DNA of 64,000 nucleotides from Woeseiaceae bacterium (GTDB taxonomy: Bacteria > Pseudomonadota > Gammaproteobacteria > Steroidobacterales > Woeseiaceae): positions 475,120 through 539,119 of the forward strand of contig JAJFKT010000010.1 in assembly GCA_021773075.1 (NCBI GenBank), given 5' to 3'. The translations under genes were made by a program, and so were the position numbers. Every line of letters begins with the position of its first letter. Position 1 is the first letter of the stretch. Shown one piece after another: positions 58,119 through 64,000 of this stretch. The notes under the pieces are model-generated. The model did not search any database, was not told the origin of the DNA, and worked only from the letters and a program-made list of their open reading frames with translations.

Positions 58119-58860
58119 CAGACTGATCATCGGACTCATCGTCGGCGACGTCCGCCGCCTCGGATACTGACGCTTCCTCGGCGTCTTCGGGATATAGCAC
58201 CGGCAAGTCGTTGGCATCATCGTCATCATTGCCAGCGCTAGCGACTTCTTCGCCTTCCAGAACGGCGGCACTGAGTTCGTCAGATCCGTCCTGTCCTTCT
58301 ACCTCAGGTAGATTTAGCTGTACACGCAGGCTCTCCCAGTCCGATAGATCCGCCAGCGGTGGCAGATCGTCGAGCTTCTTGAGGCCGAAGTAGTCGAGAA
58401 AGCCCTTGGTCGTGCCGAACATTGCGGGTCGACCCGGTACATCCCGGTGGCCAACCACGCGCACCCACTCCCGCTCCAGTAACTGCCGCGTTATATTGCT
58501 GCTGACTGAGACTCCGCGTATCTCTTCGATCTCACCACGCGTAATAGGTTGTCTATACGCCACCAACGCCAGCGTCTCGAAAAGTGCTCGAGAGTATCTC
58601 GGTGGCCGCTCCTCCCACAGTTTGTGCAGTCGATCAGCCATCGTCGCCCTGACTTGCATGCGGAAGCCTGACGCGACCTCGGAAACGACGATTCCGCGAT
58701 GCTCATACTCTTCATTGAGGGCCGTGATGGATTGTCGAATCTCAGCCTTTTCCGGCGCCATTCGGCCGTCGAAGAGGCCCTGGAGTTGATCAATGCTAAG
58801 TGGTCGTCCCGCTGCAAGCAGTGCCGCCTCTATGAAGTGTTTAATTTCTTTGTCGTCCAT
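58072..58860 (-). CDS. scpB: Segregation and condensation protein B
   Basis: 262 residues. Two winged-helix domains (about 1-165: [45 protein letters not shown] and [18 protein letters not shown]) bind ScpA and Smc. The C-terminal ~90 residues are a long acidic, low-complexity tail ([22 protein letters not shown]), present in proteobacterial relatives, and overlap rluB in a different frame. The gene shares one base with the scpA stop. Confidence 0.95.
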   Translation of the reverse strand: MDDKEIKHFIEAALLAAGRPLSIDQLQGLFDGRMAPEKAEIRQSITALNEEYEHRGIVVSEVASGFRMQVRATMADRLHKLWEERPPRYSRALFETLALVAYRQPITRGEIEEIRGVSVSSNITRQLLEREWVRVVGHRDVPGRPAMFGTTKGFLDYFGLKKLDDLPPLADLSDWESLRVQLNLPEVEGQDGSDELSAAVLEGEEVASAGNDDDDANDLPVLYPEDAEEASVSEAADVADDESDDQSDEEELAVSEWPQPVG

Positions 58861-59783
58861 TACTCGTCTTCCGCGGAGATTTGTTCGTCTGCTGTTTGTT
58901 GTTCCTCATCGCCAACCAGTCGTACCGAGGATGCCGCTCTGATATGTAACGGCGCGTACTGCTCTGATTGCACGACTTCAATGATCGATTCGCGTAGCAA
59001 TTCAAGTATCGCAATAAAAGTGACCGCGACCCCCATCCGCCCCTCCTCCGGATCGAACAGTTCGCCAAAGCCGGTAAACCCGCTTGTCTTGATTCTTGAC
59101 AGAATTTCGCTCATCCGTTGACGAACCGACAGTGGCTCGCGTTGCATGTGCAAGTTGGAGAACATCTCCGCACGCTTTAGCACATCATGAAATGCAAGCA
59201 ACAATTCCTTCATCGTAACGTCTGGCATCTTTGTGACGACTTTCCGCTCGGGTGCATCGGCACTTGCTACGAAAACGTCTCGCTCGAGGCGCGGGAGATC
59301 GCTGATATCGTCTGCAGCTTTTTTGTAGCGTTCATACTCTTGAAGCCGACGTACTAACTCAGCGCGCGGATCATCTTCGTCTTCCTCTGCTGCTTCTGGC
59401 CGAGGCAGCAGCATGCGCGATTTGATCTCAGCGAGCATAGCCGCCATGAGCAAATACTCACCGGCGAGCTCCAACTGCAGTTCCTGCATGACATCAATGT
59501 ACTGAACGTATTGCTTTGTAATCTCGGCGATCGGAATATCCAGCACGTCGATATTCTGGCGCCGAATCAAATACAACAGAAGATCCAGGGGCCCCTCAAA
59601 TGCCTCGAGAAACACCTGCAATGCGTAGGGCGGGATGTACAGGTCCTGCGGCAGCGTTGTTACCGGTTCGCCGTCGACAACCGCGAACGGCATTTCGCTC
59701 TGCGCAGGAGATTGCTTCTCATCCTGGGCAGGTTTAGGTGCGTTTTCAGGGCTTAGGACAGTGAGTTCTGGTTTCATGCACAT
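58860..59783 (-). CDS. scpA: Segregation and condensation protein A
   Basis: 307 residues (M3 at 59777 is an alternative start). A low-complexity N-terminus of about 55 residues precedes the kleisin: FEGPLDLLLYLIRRQNIDVLDIPIAEITKQYVQYIDVMQELQLELAGEYLLMAAMLAEIKSRMLLPR is the Smc-binding N-terminal region, and the C-terminal winged helix ends the protein. It joins ScpB and Smc in the bacterial condensin. Confidence 0.95.
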   Translation of the reverse strand: MCMKPELTVLSPENAPKPAQDEKQSPAQSEMPFAVVDGEPVTTLPQDLYIPPYALQVFLEAFEGPLDLLLYLIRRQNIDVLDIPIAEITKQYVQYIDVMQELQLELAGEYLLMAAMLAEIKSRMLLPRPEAAEEDEDDPRAELVRRLQEYERYKKAADDISDLPRLERDVFVASADAPERKVVTKMPDVTMKELLLAFHDVLKRAEMFSNLHMQREPLSVRQRMSEILSRIKTSGFTGFGELFDPEEGRMGVAVTFIAILELLRESIIEVVQSEQYAPLHIRAASSVRLVGDEEQQTADEQISAEDE

Positions 59784-59845
59784 TCCGGCGGATCACGCCG
59801 CTATATCCGGCGAATATCGGCGCATTCTAGCGTATATCTCAGCGG

Positions 59846-60466
59846 TCAGGTGAACTGGCTAACGTCGCCGCGCCCAACGCGCAATACGTCGACAGTGCCG
59901 CCGGATAGGTCGAGAACTGAAGTCGGTTCCAGACCGGCCGGGCCGCAATCAACGATCACTTCAATCTGGTGACCAATCCTCTCCTCTATCTCCAGAGGAT
60001 CGGTAAGGGGCGCATCATCGCCGGGCAATGTAAGAGTTGAACTCATTATCGGCTCCTGCAGCGAGTCCAGAATTGCGTGCACTAAAGGGTGCTCAGGAAC
60101 ACGCAGACCTATTGTGCGACGTTTCGGGTTCTGCAGCATCTTTGGCACCTCTCGAGTCGCAGGCAAAACGAAGGTATACGGACCCGGTGTCAGCGCCTTA
60201 ATAAGGCGATAGGCCCAATTATCGACCCTGGCATAAAGACTGATCTCCGAAAGGTCCGCACACACCAGGGTGAAATTGTGCTTCTTGTCTGCTCGCCGGA
60301 TGCGCCGAATTCTGTCAATCGCCTTTTTGTCGCCAATGTGGCACCCAAAGGCATAACTCGAGTCGGTCGGATACGCAATAAGTCCGCCGCTCTGTATAGC
60401 ACGGACGACCATCGCAACGCGCCTCGGTTGCGGATCAGTCGGATGCATTTCGATGAGTTTGGCCAC
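59846..60466 (-). CDS. yciO: YciO-family threonylcarbamoyl-AMP synthase-like protein
   Basis: 206 residues of the YrdC/YciO fold. GGLIAYPTDSSYAFGCHIGDKKAIDRI and KKHNFTLVCADLSEIS match YciO rather than TsaC, which has KRP-type lysine context. RTIGLRVPEHPLVHAIL and MSSTLTLPGDDAP complete the pattern. TsaC makes threonylcarbamoyl-AMP for tRNA t6A; the YciO role is less clear. It is 62 bases upstream of scpA, a frequent neighbour. Confidence 0.85.
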   Translation of the reverse strand: MAKLIEMHPTDPQPRRVAMVVRAIQSGGLIAYPTDSSYAFGCHIGDKKAIDRIRRIRRADKKHNFTLVCADLSEISLYARVDNWAYRLIKALTPGPYTFVLPATREVPKMLQNPKRRTIGLRVPEHPLVHAILDSLQEPIMSSTLTLPGDDAPLTDPLEIEERIGHQIEVIVDCGPAGLEPTSVLDLSGGTVDVLRVGRGDVSQFT

Positions 60467-60505
60467 GCGCGGATTGTAGGGTAGCGGCGCCGTCGCGGAT
60501 ACCCC

Positions 60506-60525
60506 TCTAATAGGCTATTATTCGC
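60506..60525 (+). promoter_or_regulatory. First copy of motif TCTAATNNNCTATTATTCGC
   Basis: Copy with spacer AGG; it ends 28 bases before the yciB ATG. It contains TATTAT (60516-60521), a likely -10 element, and has no -35 at the normal distance. The second copy is at 61711-61730. Confidence 0.45.
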
Positions 60526-60553
60526 GGCCGTTTCGGCTGTCCAAAAGGGCCAG

Positions 60554-61126
60554 ATGAGTCTTTTATTTGAATTTCTACCGCTAATCCTGTTTTTAGCCAC
60601 TTTGTTCCTGAAAGGAATTTACCCGGCAGTTGCTGTGCTAATGATCGCGATGCCCATTGGACTTTTTGCCAAGTACCTAAAAACAAAGAAGCTCGACAAG
60701 ATGTATTTCTGGTCAACCGTCTTGCTTCTAATTACGGGTGGACTGACTCTTTATTTTAAGAATCCGATGTTTATTAAGTGGAAGCCGACCGTATTCTACT
60801 GGGTTGTTGCACTCGCATTTCTTAGCAGTCAATTCATTGGCAATCAGCCTCTGGTGCAAAAAGTAATCGGCCTTGTTGATGGAATGAACCTCGGTCAAAT
60901 CTCGCCCGGTAAATGGAAACAACTAAATAGCGCGTGGGTTCTATTTTTTGTCCTGGCGGGATTCTTGAATATCTACGTCGCTTTTAACTACGACTTTGAG
61001 ACTTGGGCGACATTCAAGGTGTTTGGGCTAATGGCATTGACCTTCATATTCATGCTTGGGCAAACGTTTTGGATTGCAAGTCTGATCGGAGACGATGATG
61101 TTGAAGAAACCAAGGAGCAAGACTAA
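60554..61126 (+). CDS. yciB: Inner-membrane protein YciB
   Basis: 190 residues with about five membrane helices (near 5-27, 33-50, 60-77, 115-140, 148-170) and the family's [17 protein letters not shown] start and KWKPTVFYW loop. Called septation protein A in older annotation; it affects envelope homeostasis in enteric bacteria. It shares one base with yciI, and a motif common with the parvulin gene precedes it. Confidence 0.92.
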   Translation: MSLLFEFLPLILFLATLFLKGIYPAVAVLMIAMPIGLFAKYLKTKKLDKMYFWSTVLLLITGGLTLYFKNPMFIKWKPTVFYWVVALAFLSSQFIGNQPLVQKVIGLVDGMNLGQISPGKWKQLNSAWVLFFVLAGFLNIYVAFNYDFETWATFKVFGLMALTFIFMLGQTFWIASLIGDDDVEETKEQD

Positions 61127-61425
61127 TGTGGTACGCAGTTATTAGTGAGGATTATGAGGGGTCTCTCGAAGACAGACTCGCAGTCCGAACGGATCATGTT
61201 GCACGACTGACAGCTCTCAATGCTGAGGGCCGTGTACTCATTGCTGGCCCGCATCCAGCTGTAGATTCATCCGACCCTGGTACAGCCGGATTTACCGGAA
61301 GTCTGATCGTAGCTGATTTCGATACACTTGAAAGCGCGCAGGCCTGGGCTGACGAAGACCCTTATATTGCTGCTGGCGTTTATCGAAAGGTGACGGTCAA
61401 GCCGTTCATTTTGGTTTTGCCATGA
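61126..61425 (+). CDS. yciI: YciI-like protein
   Basis: 99 residues, a small ferredoxin-fold protein: [70 protein letters not shown]. Family members carry a His-Asp pair of suspected catalytic role but unknown substrate. It is overlapped by the bolA gene by four bases and is commonly next to yciB. Confidence 0.9.
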   Translation: MWYAVISEDYEGSLEDRLAVRTDHVARLTALNAEGRVLIAGPHPAVDSSDPGTAGFTGSLIVADFDTLESAQAWADEDPYIAAGVYRKVTVKPFILVLP

Positions 61426-61703
61426 GTGAGGGACGCGTCCCAAAGATAGAGTCACTTCTCACTGCGGCATTCTCGCCAGACGAATTATTGGTTAAGGATC
61501 AAAGCCATTTGCACGCGGGGCATGCTGGCGCTAAAGATGGTCGCGGCCATTTTGAAGTCGTTATCGTTGCGGACGCGTTTGCCGACTGCAGTAGAATTAA
61601 GAGTCATAGATTGATCTATGACGCGTTGGGTCAGCTGATGACCACGGACATTCACGCATTGAGTATCCGGGCCAGCGCGAAAAGCACCGATTTTTCACCC
61701 TAG
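61422..61703 (+). CDS. bolA: BolA-family protein
   Basis: 93 residues. The core ([45 protein letters not shown] and [27 protein letters not shown]) is the BolA fold with the HxxH region used to bind Fe-S clusters with monothiol glutaredoxins. Position after yciI is typical. Whether it is BolA or IbaG is not resolved by this sequence. Confidence 0.88.
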   Translation: MSEGRVPKIESLLTAAFSPDELLVKDQSHLHAGHAGAKDGRGHFEVVIVADAFADCSRIKSHRLIYDALGQLMTTDIHALSIRASAKSTDFSP

Positions 61704-61710
61704 ACTTGCG

Positions 61711-61730
61711 TCTAATCGTCTATTATTCGC
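61711..61730 (+). promoter_or_regulatory. Second copy of motif TCTAATNNNCTATTATTCGC
   Basis: Copy with spacer CGT, 25 bases before the isomerase ATG. It matches the copy upstream of yciB in all 17 defined positions, and both lie at almost the same distance from their start codons. A partial CTTGCG/CGCAAG inverted repeat surrounds this copy. Confidence 0.45.
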
Positions 61731-61755
61731 AAGATTTTCACAAAGGACCTCCAAA

Positions 61756-62556
61756 ATGTACTTATCACTCGGTTCCAAAATCATCGGAACACGAATCGCC
61801 ACGGCGATGCTGTGCGCGGCCGGTGTCTTTGGCGCGCCAACGGCTTTCGCACAAGAATCGTCTACCGCGCCACTTTTTAATAATCACGTACTCGAATTGC
61901 TCCTCGAATCACGAACTCAAAAGCCAGCAGGTCAGGCAACTGCGGCAGAACGCGAGTCCGCTGTGGAGGAGCTGACGAGCATGTACCTGGTCTCGAATTT
62001 GCCCCGCGCCATCGAACTCGGTGAGTCACCTGCGGTCAGTGCGCAGATTGAATATCAAAAACGCGCTTTGATCTTCAACGCGTTCGCTGGCGAATTCATG
62101 GCCACCAACCAACCGACGGAACAGGAAATATTCAACGTCTACCAGGATCAGGTCGCCCTATCGCCACCCAAGGAATTCAAAGCACGCCATATTCTCGTCG
62201 AAACTCAGAGTGCAGCGACAGCTCTCATCGGAGAGCTGCAGGCGGGCGCAGATTTCGTTGAGCTTGCGAAGACAAATTCGACCGGTCCATCAGCACCTTC
62301 GGGTGGCGACCTTGGTTGGTTTACGGCTCAAGCTATGGTCGAGGCTTTTTCGGATGCTGTGGGCCGCTTGGAAGACGGCGCATTTACGCCAGAGCCGGTT
62401 CAGACTCAGTTTGGTTGGCACGTTATCCTTCGTGAAGACTCACGCGACAGCACGCCGCCGCCGCTGGACAGCGTTACCGATGTGATATCGCAAAGAATTT
62501 CGCAACAAAAATTCCTCGAATTTCTCGAGAGCTTGAAGTCGAAAGCGTCAGAGTAA
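61756..62556 (+). CDS. Exported parvulin-type peptidyl-prolyl isomerase
   Basis: 266 residues. A signal peptide (about 1-33, TAMLCAAGVFGAPTAFA) is followed by a SurA-like N-terminal region and a parvulin domain at about 138-235: KARHILVET, LAKTNSTGPSAPSGGDLGWFTAQAMVEAF and QFGWHVILRED, including the active-site His pair and Leu/Phe pocket. It is probably periplasmic and helps outer-membrane protein folding. A strong terminator follows at 62594-62620. Confidence 0.9.
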   Translation: MYLSLGSKIIGTRIATAMLCAAGVFGAPTAFAQESSTAPLFNNHVLELLLESRTQKPAGQATAAERESAVEELTSMYLVSNLPRAIELGESPAVSAQIEYQKRALIFNAFAGEFMATNQPTEQEIFNVYQDQVALSPPKEFKARHILVETQSAATALIGELQAGADFVELAKTNSTGPSAPSGGDLGWFTAQAMVEAFSDAVGRLEDGAFTPEPVQTQFGWHVILREDSRDSTPPPLDSVTDVISQRISQQKFLEFLESLKSKASE

Positions 62557-62593
62557 GATCGACTTAACGTAATACCTGAGTTTCGTTCAGTTT

Positions 62594-62620
62594 GGGGCGC
62601 CATTTGGCGCCCTTTTCTTT
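62594..62620 (+). terminator. Intrinsic terminator after the isomerase gene
   Basis: GGGCGCC (62595-62601), ATTT loop, GGCGCCC (62606-62612), followed by TTTTCTTT. A perfect 7-bp GC stem with a U-rich tail, 38 bases after the stop codon. Confidence 0.9.
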
Positions 62621-62634
62621 GCCTAAAATGGAAG

Positions 62635-62650
62635 TGTGAAACTGATCACA
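62635..62650 (+). promoter_or_regulatory. Consensus CRP-type binding site
   Basis: TGTGA (62635-62639), six bases, TCACA (62646-62650). This is the exact core of the CRP/Vfr/Clp-family half-sites. It lies between two terminators, outside any gene. The centre is at 62642.5, 41.5 bases before the predicted start at 62684, the class II activator position. Which member of the family this organism has is not shown here. Confidence 0.75.
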
Positions 62651-62671
62651 CCCATACTTGAGCTGGCCGCC

Positions 62672-62677
62672 TAGTAT
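62672..62677 (+). promoter_or_regulatory. Predicted -10 element of the candidate small RNA
   Basis: TAGTAT; there is no good -35, as expected for a promoter that needs CRP. Start point near 62684. Confidence 0.5.
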
Positions 62678-62683
62678 TACCTG

Positions 62684-62785
62684 CGAGTCGTCTCTAATCG
62701 CTCGGAGGCGGCTCCTCCAACCCTCGCATCTCCCTTCACAGGTTGATACGAGAACTAAGTCGGCAAGGACGCCGACTTTTTTTCG
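62684..62785 (+). ncRNA. Candidate CRP-controlled small RNA
   Basis: About 100 bases between the predicted start and an intrinsic terminator. It contains a GGAG-GCGG-CTCC hairpin (around 62704-62715), then a C/U-rich stretch with CTCCTCC and CTCCC (62712-62736), which could pair with ribosome sites of the GGAGG type, and ends in the hairpin at 62757-62778. No open reading frame with a ribosome site is seen. The structure and position resemble base-pairing regulatory RNAs; the sequence is not one I recognise. This is an inference from promoter, C-rich loop and terminator. Confidence 0.5.
62757..62785 (+). terminator. Intrinsic terminator of the candidate small RNA
   Basis: AAGTCGGC (62757-62764), AAGGAC loop, GCCGACTT (62771-62778), then six or more T. 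There is no protein gene for which it could serve on the plus strand, because the next gene is on the minus strand. Confidence 0.85.
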
Positions 62786-62803
62786 CCTGCACAAAACGTA
62801 GGC

Positions 62804-62830
62804 AAAGAAAAAGGCCACCGCAATGACCTT
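62804..62830 (-). terminator. Terminator of the repeat-protein gene
   Basis: On the minus strand AAGGTC (62830-62825) and GGCCTT (62816-62811) form a six-bp stem with one G-U pair and an 8-base loop, followed by TTTCTTT. It is 85 bases after the stop of the gene at 62915. Confidence 0.65.
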
Positions 62831-62914
62831 CTTCCTAGTTCCCAAAAGGACTAGCAATCCCTGGCTAAATTCTCCAGACGAGCGATGTCAGAGTCGTCCT
62901 TTCGAACGTTTCAT

Positions 62915-64000
62915 TTATCTCGCTGCTGCTGTCCTGGATGAAATCATCACTCCACTACGCGACGGACGAGTGCCGTGGAAGCTCCACATATCATCCGACG
63001 GTGCTCTACTGCCACCAAGGCTCGATGTGTAGTCGATCGTGAGGCTGCCCATCTGAGCAGTTCCATCCATCGTATTGACCGAAGATAACATTCCGGAAAT
63101 GAAGACCTCTGTGGCCCCAGGCACATAATGATCACCTGAAATGTCGACTGAATCAGCGTAATACCATCCGGACGAAATCACAGATCCACCGACTTCGACA
63201 AAGTCACCGACCTGCATTCCCGAAAGCATGCTTTGTGAGGCAAGCACGATCTGTCCCATGGATTCGAATACGCCGTTGACACGGTCAATCGAGTCGACTG
63301 GGCCTGCGAGAACTCTGCCTGCGCCACCCATGCCATCGATTCCTGTTCCACCCATGCCATCGATTCCTGTGCCACCCATGCCATCAATGCCTGCGCCGCC
63401 CATGCCGTCTATGCCAGCACCACCCATGCCATCGATTCCGGCGATGCCCATGCCGTCTATGCCTGCGCCACCCATGCCATCAATGCCTGCGCCGCCCATG
63501 CCATCGATTCCAGCGATGCCCATGCCATCTATGCCTGCGCCGCCCATGCCATCGATTCCAGCACCACCCATGCCATCTATGCCTGCGCCGCCCATGCCAT
63601 CGATTCCAGCGATGCCCATGCCATCTATGCCTGCGCCGCCCATGCCATCGATTCCGGCGATGCCCATGCCGTCAATTCCGGCGATACCCATGCCATCAAT
63701 GCCAGCGATGCCCATCCCATCGATTCCAGCGATACCCATGCCATCTATGCCTGCGCCGCCCATGCCATCGATTCCAGCGATACCCATGCCATCAATGCCA
63801 GCGATGCCCATACCGTCAATTCCGGCGATACCCATGCCATCGATTCCGGCGATACCCATGCCATCGATTCCAGCGATGCCCATGCCATCAATGCCAGCGA
63901 TGCCCATGCCATCGATTCCAGCGATACCCATGCCATCAATGCCAGCGATGCCCATGCCATCGATTCCAGCGATACCCATGCCATCAATGCCAGCGATGCC
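62915..64000 (-). CDS. Gly-rich octapeptide-repeat protein with DUF5666-like C-terminus (partial)
   Basis: The gene runs in from beyond the right edge; about 361 residues are visible. About 28 tandem copies of an 8-residue unit, GIDGMGIA or GIDGMGGA (two GGT variants), fill 63331-64000 and are encoded by 24-base units, often paired as 48-base repeats. The last ~135 residues read like an OB-fold DUF5666 domain: GPVDSIDRVNGVFESMGQ, MQVGDFVEVGGSVIS, and SSVNTMDGTAQMGSLTIDY, with a repeat of the same V-D-G pattern. Expected to be secreted or envelope-associated, but the N-terminus with any signal is outside. Function unknown. No cysteine is seen in the visible part. Confidence 0.8.
   Translation of the reverse strand, partial: GIAGIDGMGIAGIDGMGIAGIDGMGIAGIDGMGIAGIDGMGIAGIDGMGIAGIDGMGIAGIDGMGIAGIDGMGIAGIDGMGGAGIDGMGIAGIDGMGIAGIDGMGIAGIDGMGIAGIDGMGGAGIDGMGIAGIDGMGGAGIDGMGGAGIDGMGGAGIDGMGIAGIDGMGGAGIDGMGGAGIDGMGIAGIDGMGGAGIDGMGGAGIDGMGGTGIDGMGGTGIDGMGGAGRVLAGPVDSIDRVNGVFESMGQIVLASQSMLSGMQVGDFVEVGGSVISSGWYYADSVDISGDHYVPGATEVFISGMLSSVNTMDGTAQMGSLTIDYTSSLGGSRAPSDDMWSFHGTRPSRSGVMISSRTAAAR

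Noticed and set aside
58119..58271. Upstream extension of rluB
   Set aside because: The residues before 58118 are low-complexity and come from the acidic-tail codons of scpB read in another frame.
63331..64000. CRISPR array
   Set aside because: The repeat unit is 24 bases without spacers, stays in frame and codes for a continuous protein; it is a tandem coding repeat.

Overview
The window is a 64 kb stretch of a bacterial chromosome with dense, mostly essential or biosynthetic genes, short gaps and no insertion sequence, prophage, rRNA or CRISPR array. The gene orders gyrA-serC-pheA-aroA-cmk-rpsA-ihfB-lapA-lapB, infC-rpmI-rplT-pheS-pheT-ihfA-merR and scpA-scpB-rluB are those of Gammaproteobacteria. 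The aspartokinase/diaminopimelate decarboxylase fusion and the TrpR-type regulator heading the his operon are features known from Xanthomonadales-like lineages. I infer a free-living gammaproteobacterium on or near that branch (a Woeseiaceae- or Steroidobacter-like organism would fit), but the sequence shown cannot settle the genus.

Layout. 1-3337: end of leuA, then leuC, leuD, leuB. 3353-4830 (minus): metB behind a SAM-I riboswitch and its own promoter. 4897-11986: a TrpR-family regulator (HisR-like) with a palindromic operator, then hisG-D-C-B-H-A-F-E; hisI is absent and hisF has to start at ATT. 11990-16565 (minus): ilvD and a lysC-lysA fusion, the latter preceded by a structured, terminator-ended leader. 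16631-21482 (minus): a PLP-dependent dehydratase, a D-2-hydroxyacid dehydrogenase and a membrane-anchored Ser/Thr kinase with Calx-beta repeats. 21600-22838: an unusual class III cyclase-like protein. 22872-26999 (minus): an RND pump and its adaptor. 27089-34921 (minus): tRNA-Pro, merR, ihfA, pheT, pheS, rplT, rpmI, infC (ATC start), tRNA-Val, uvrB. 34922-36275: an aspartate-type aminotransferase and tRNA-Asn. 36298-41722 (minus): two exported hydrolases, galU, a ComEA-like HhH protein, lapB. 41712-52295 (minus): lapA, ihfB, rpsA, cmk, aroA, pheA, serA, serC, gyrA. 52549-57261 (plus): mtaD-like deaminase, ubiG, a mupP/gph phosphatase, rmuC, a YciK-like SDR. 57288-60466 (minus): rluB, scpB, scpA, yciO. 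60554-62556 (plus): yciB, yciI, a bolA-family gene, an exported parvulin isomerase. 62557-62914: no protein gene, but a consensus CRP-type site, a candidate small RNA and three terminators. 62915-64000 (minus): the C-terminal part of a Gly-rich octapeptide-repeat protein.

The amino-acid genes form a network: Leu, Val/Ile (ilvD), Met, His, Lys, Phe and Ser synthesis all lie in one window, and several carry recognisable RNA or operator control (SAM-I switch for metB, palindrome for his, structured leader for lysAC). The most unusual items are the lysAC leader RNA, the CRP-site/small-RNA unit near 62.7 kb, the two non-canonical start codons (hisF ATT, infC ATC), the degenerate cyclase-like protein, and a 20-base motif shared by two promoters near 60.5 and 61.7 kb. 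All assignments come from reading motifs, lengths and gene order; no database search was run.
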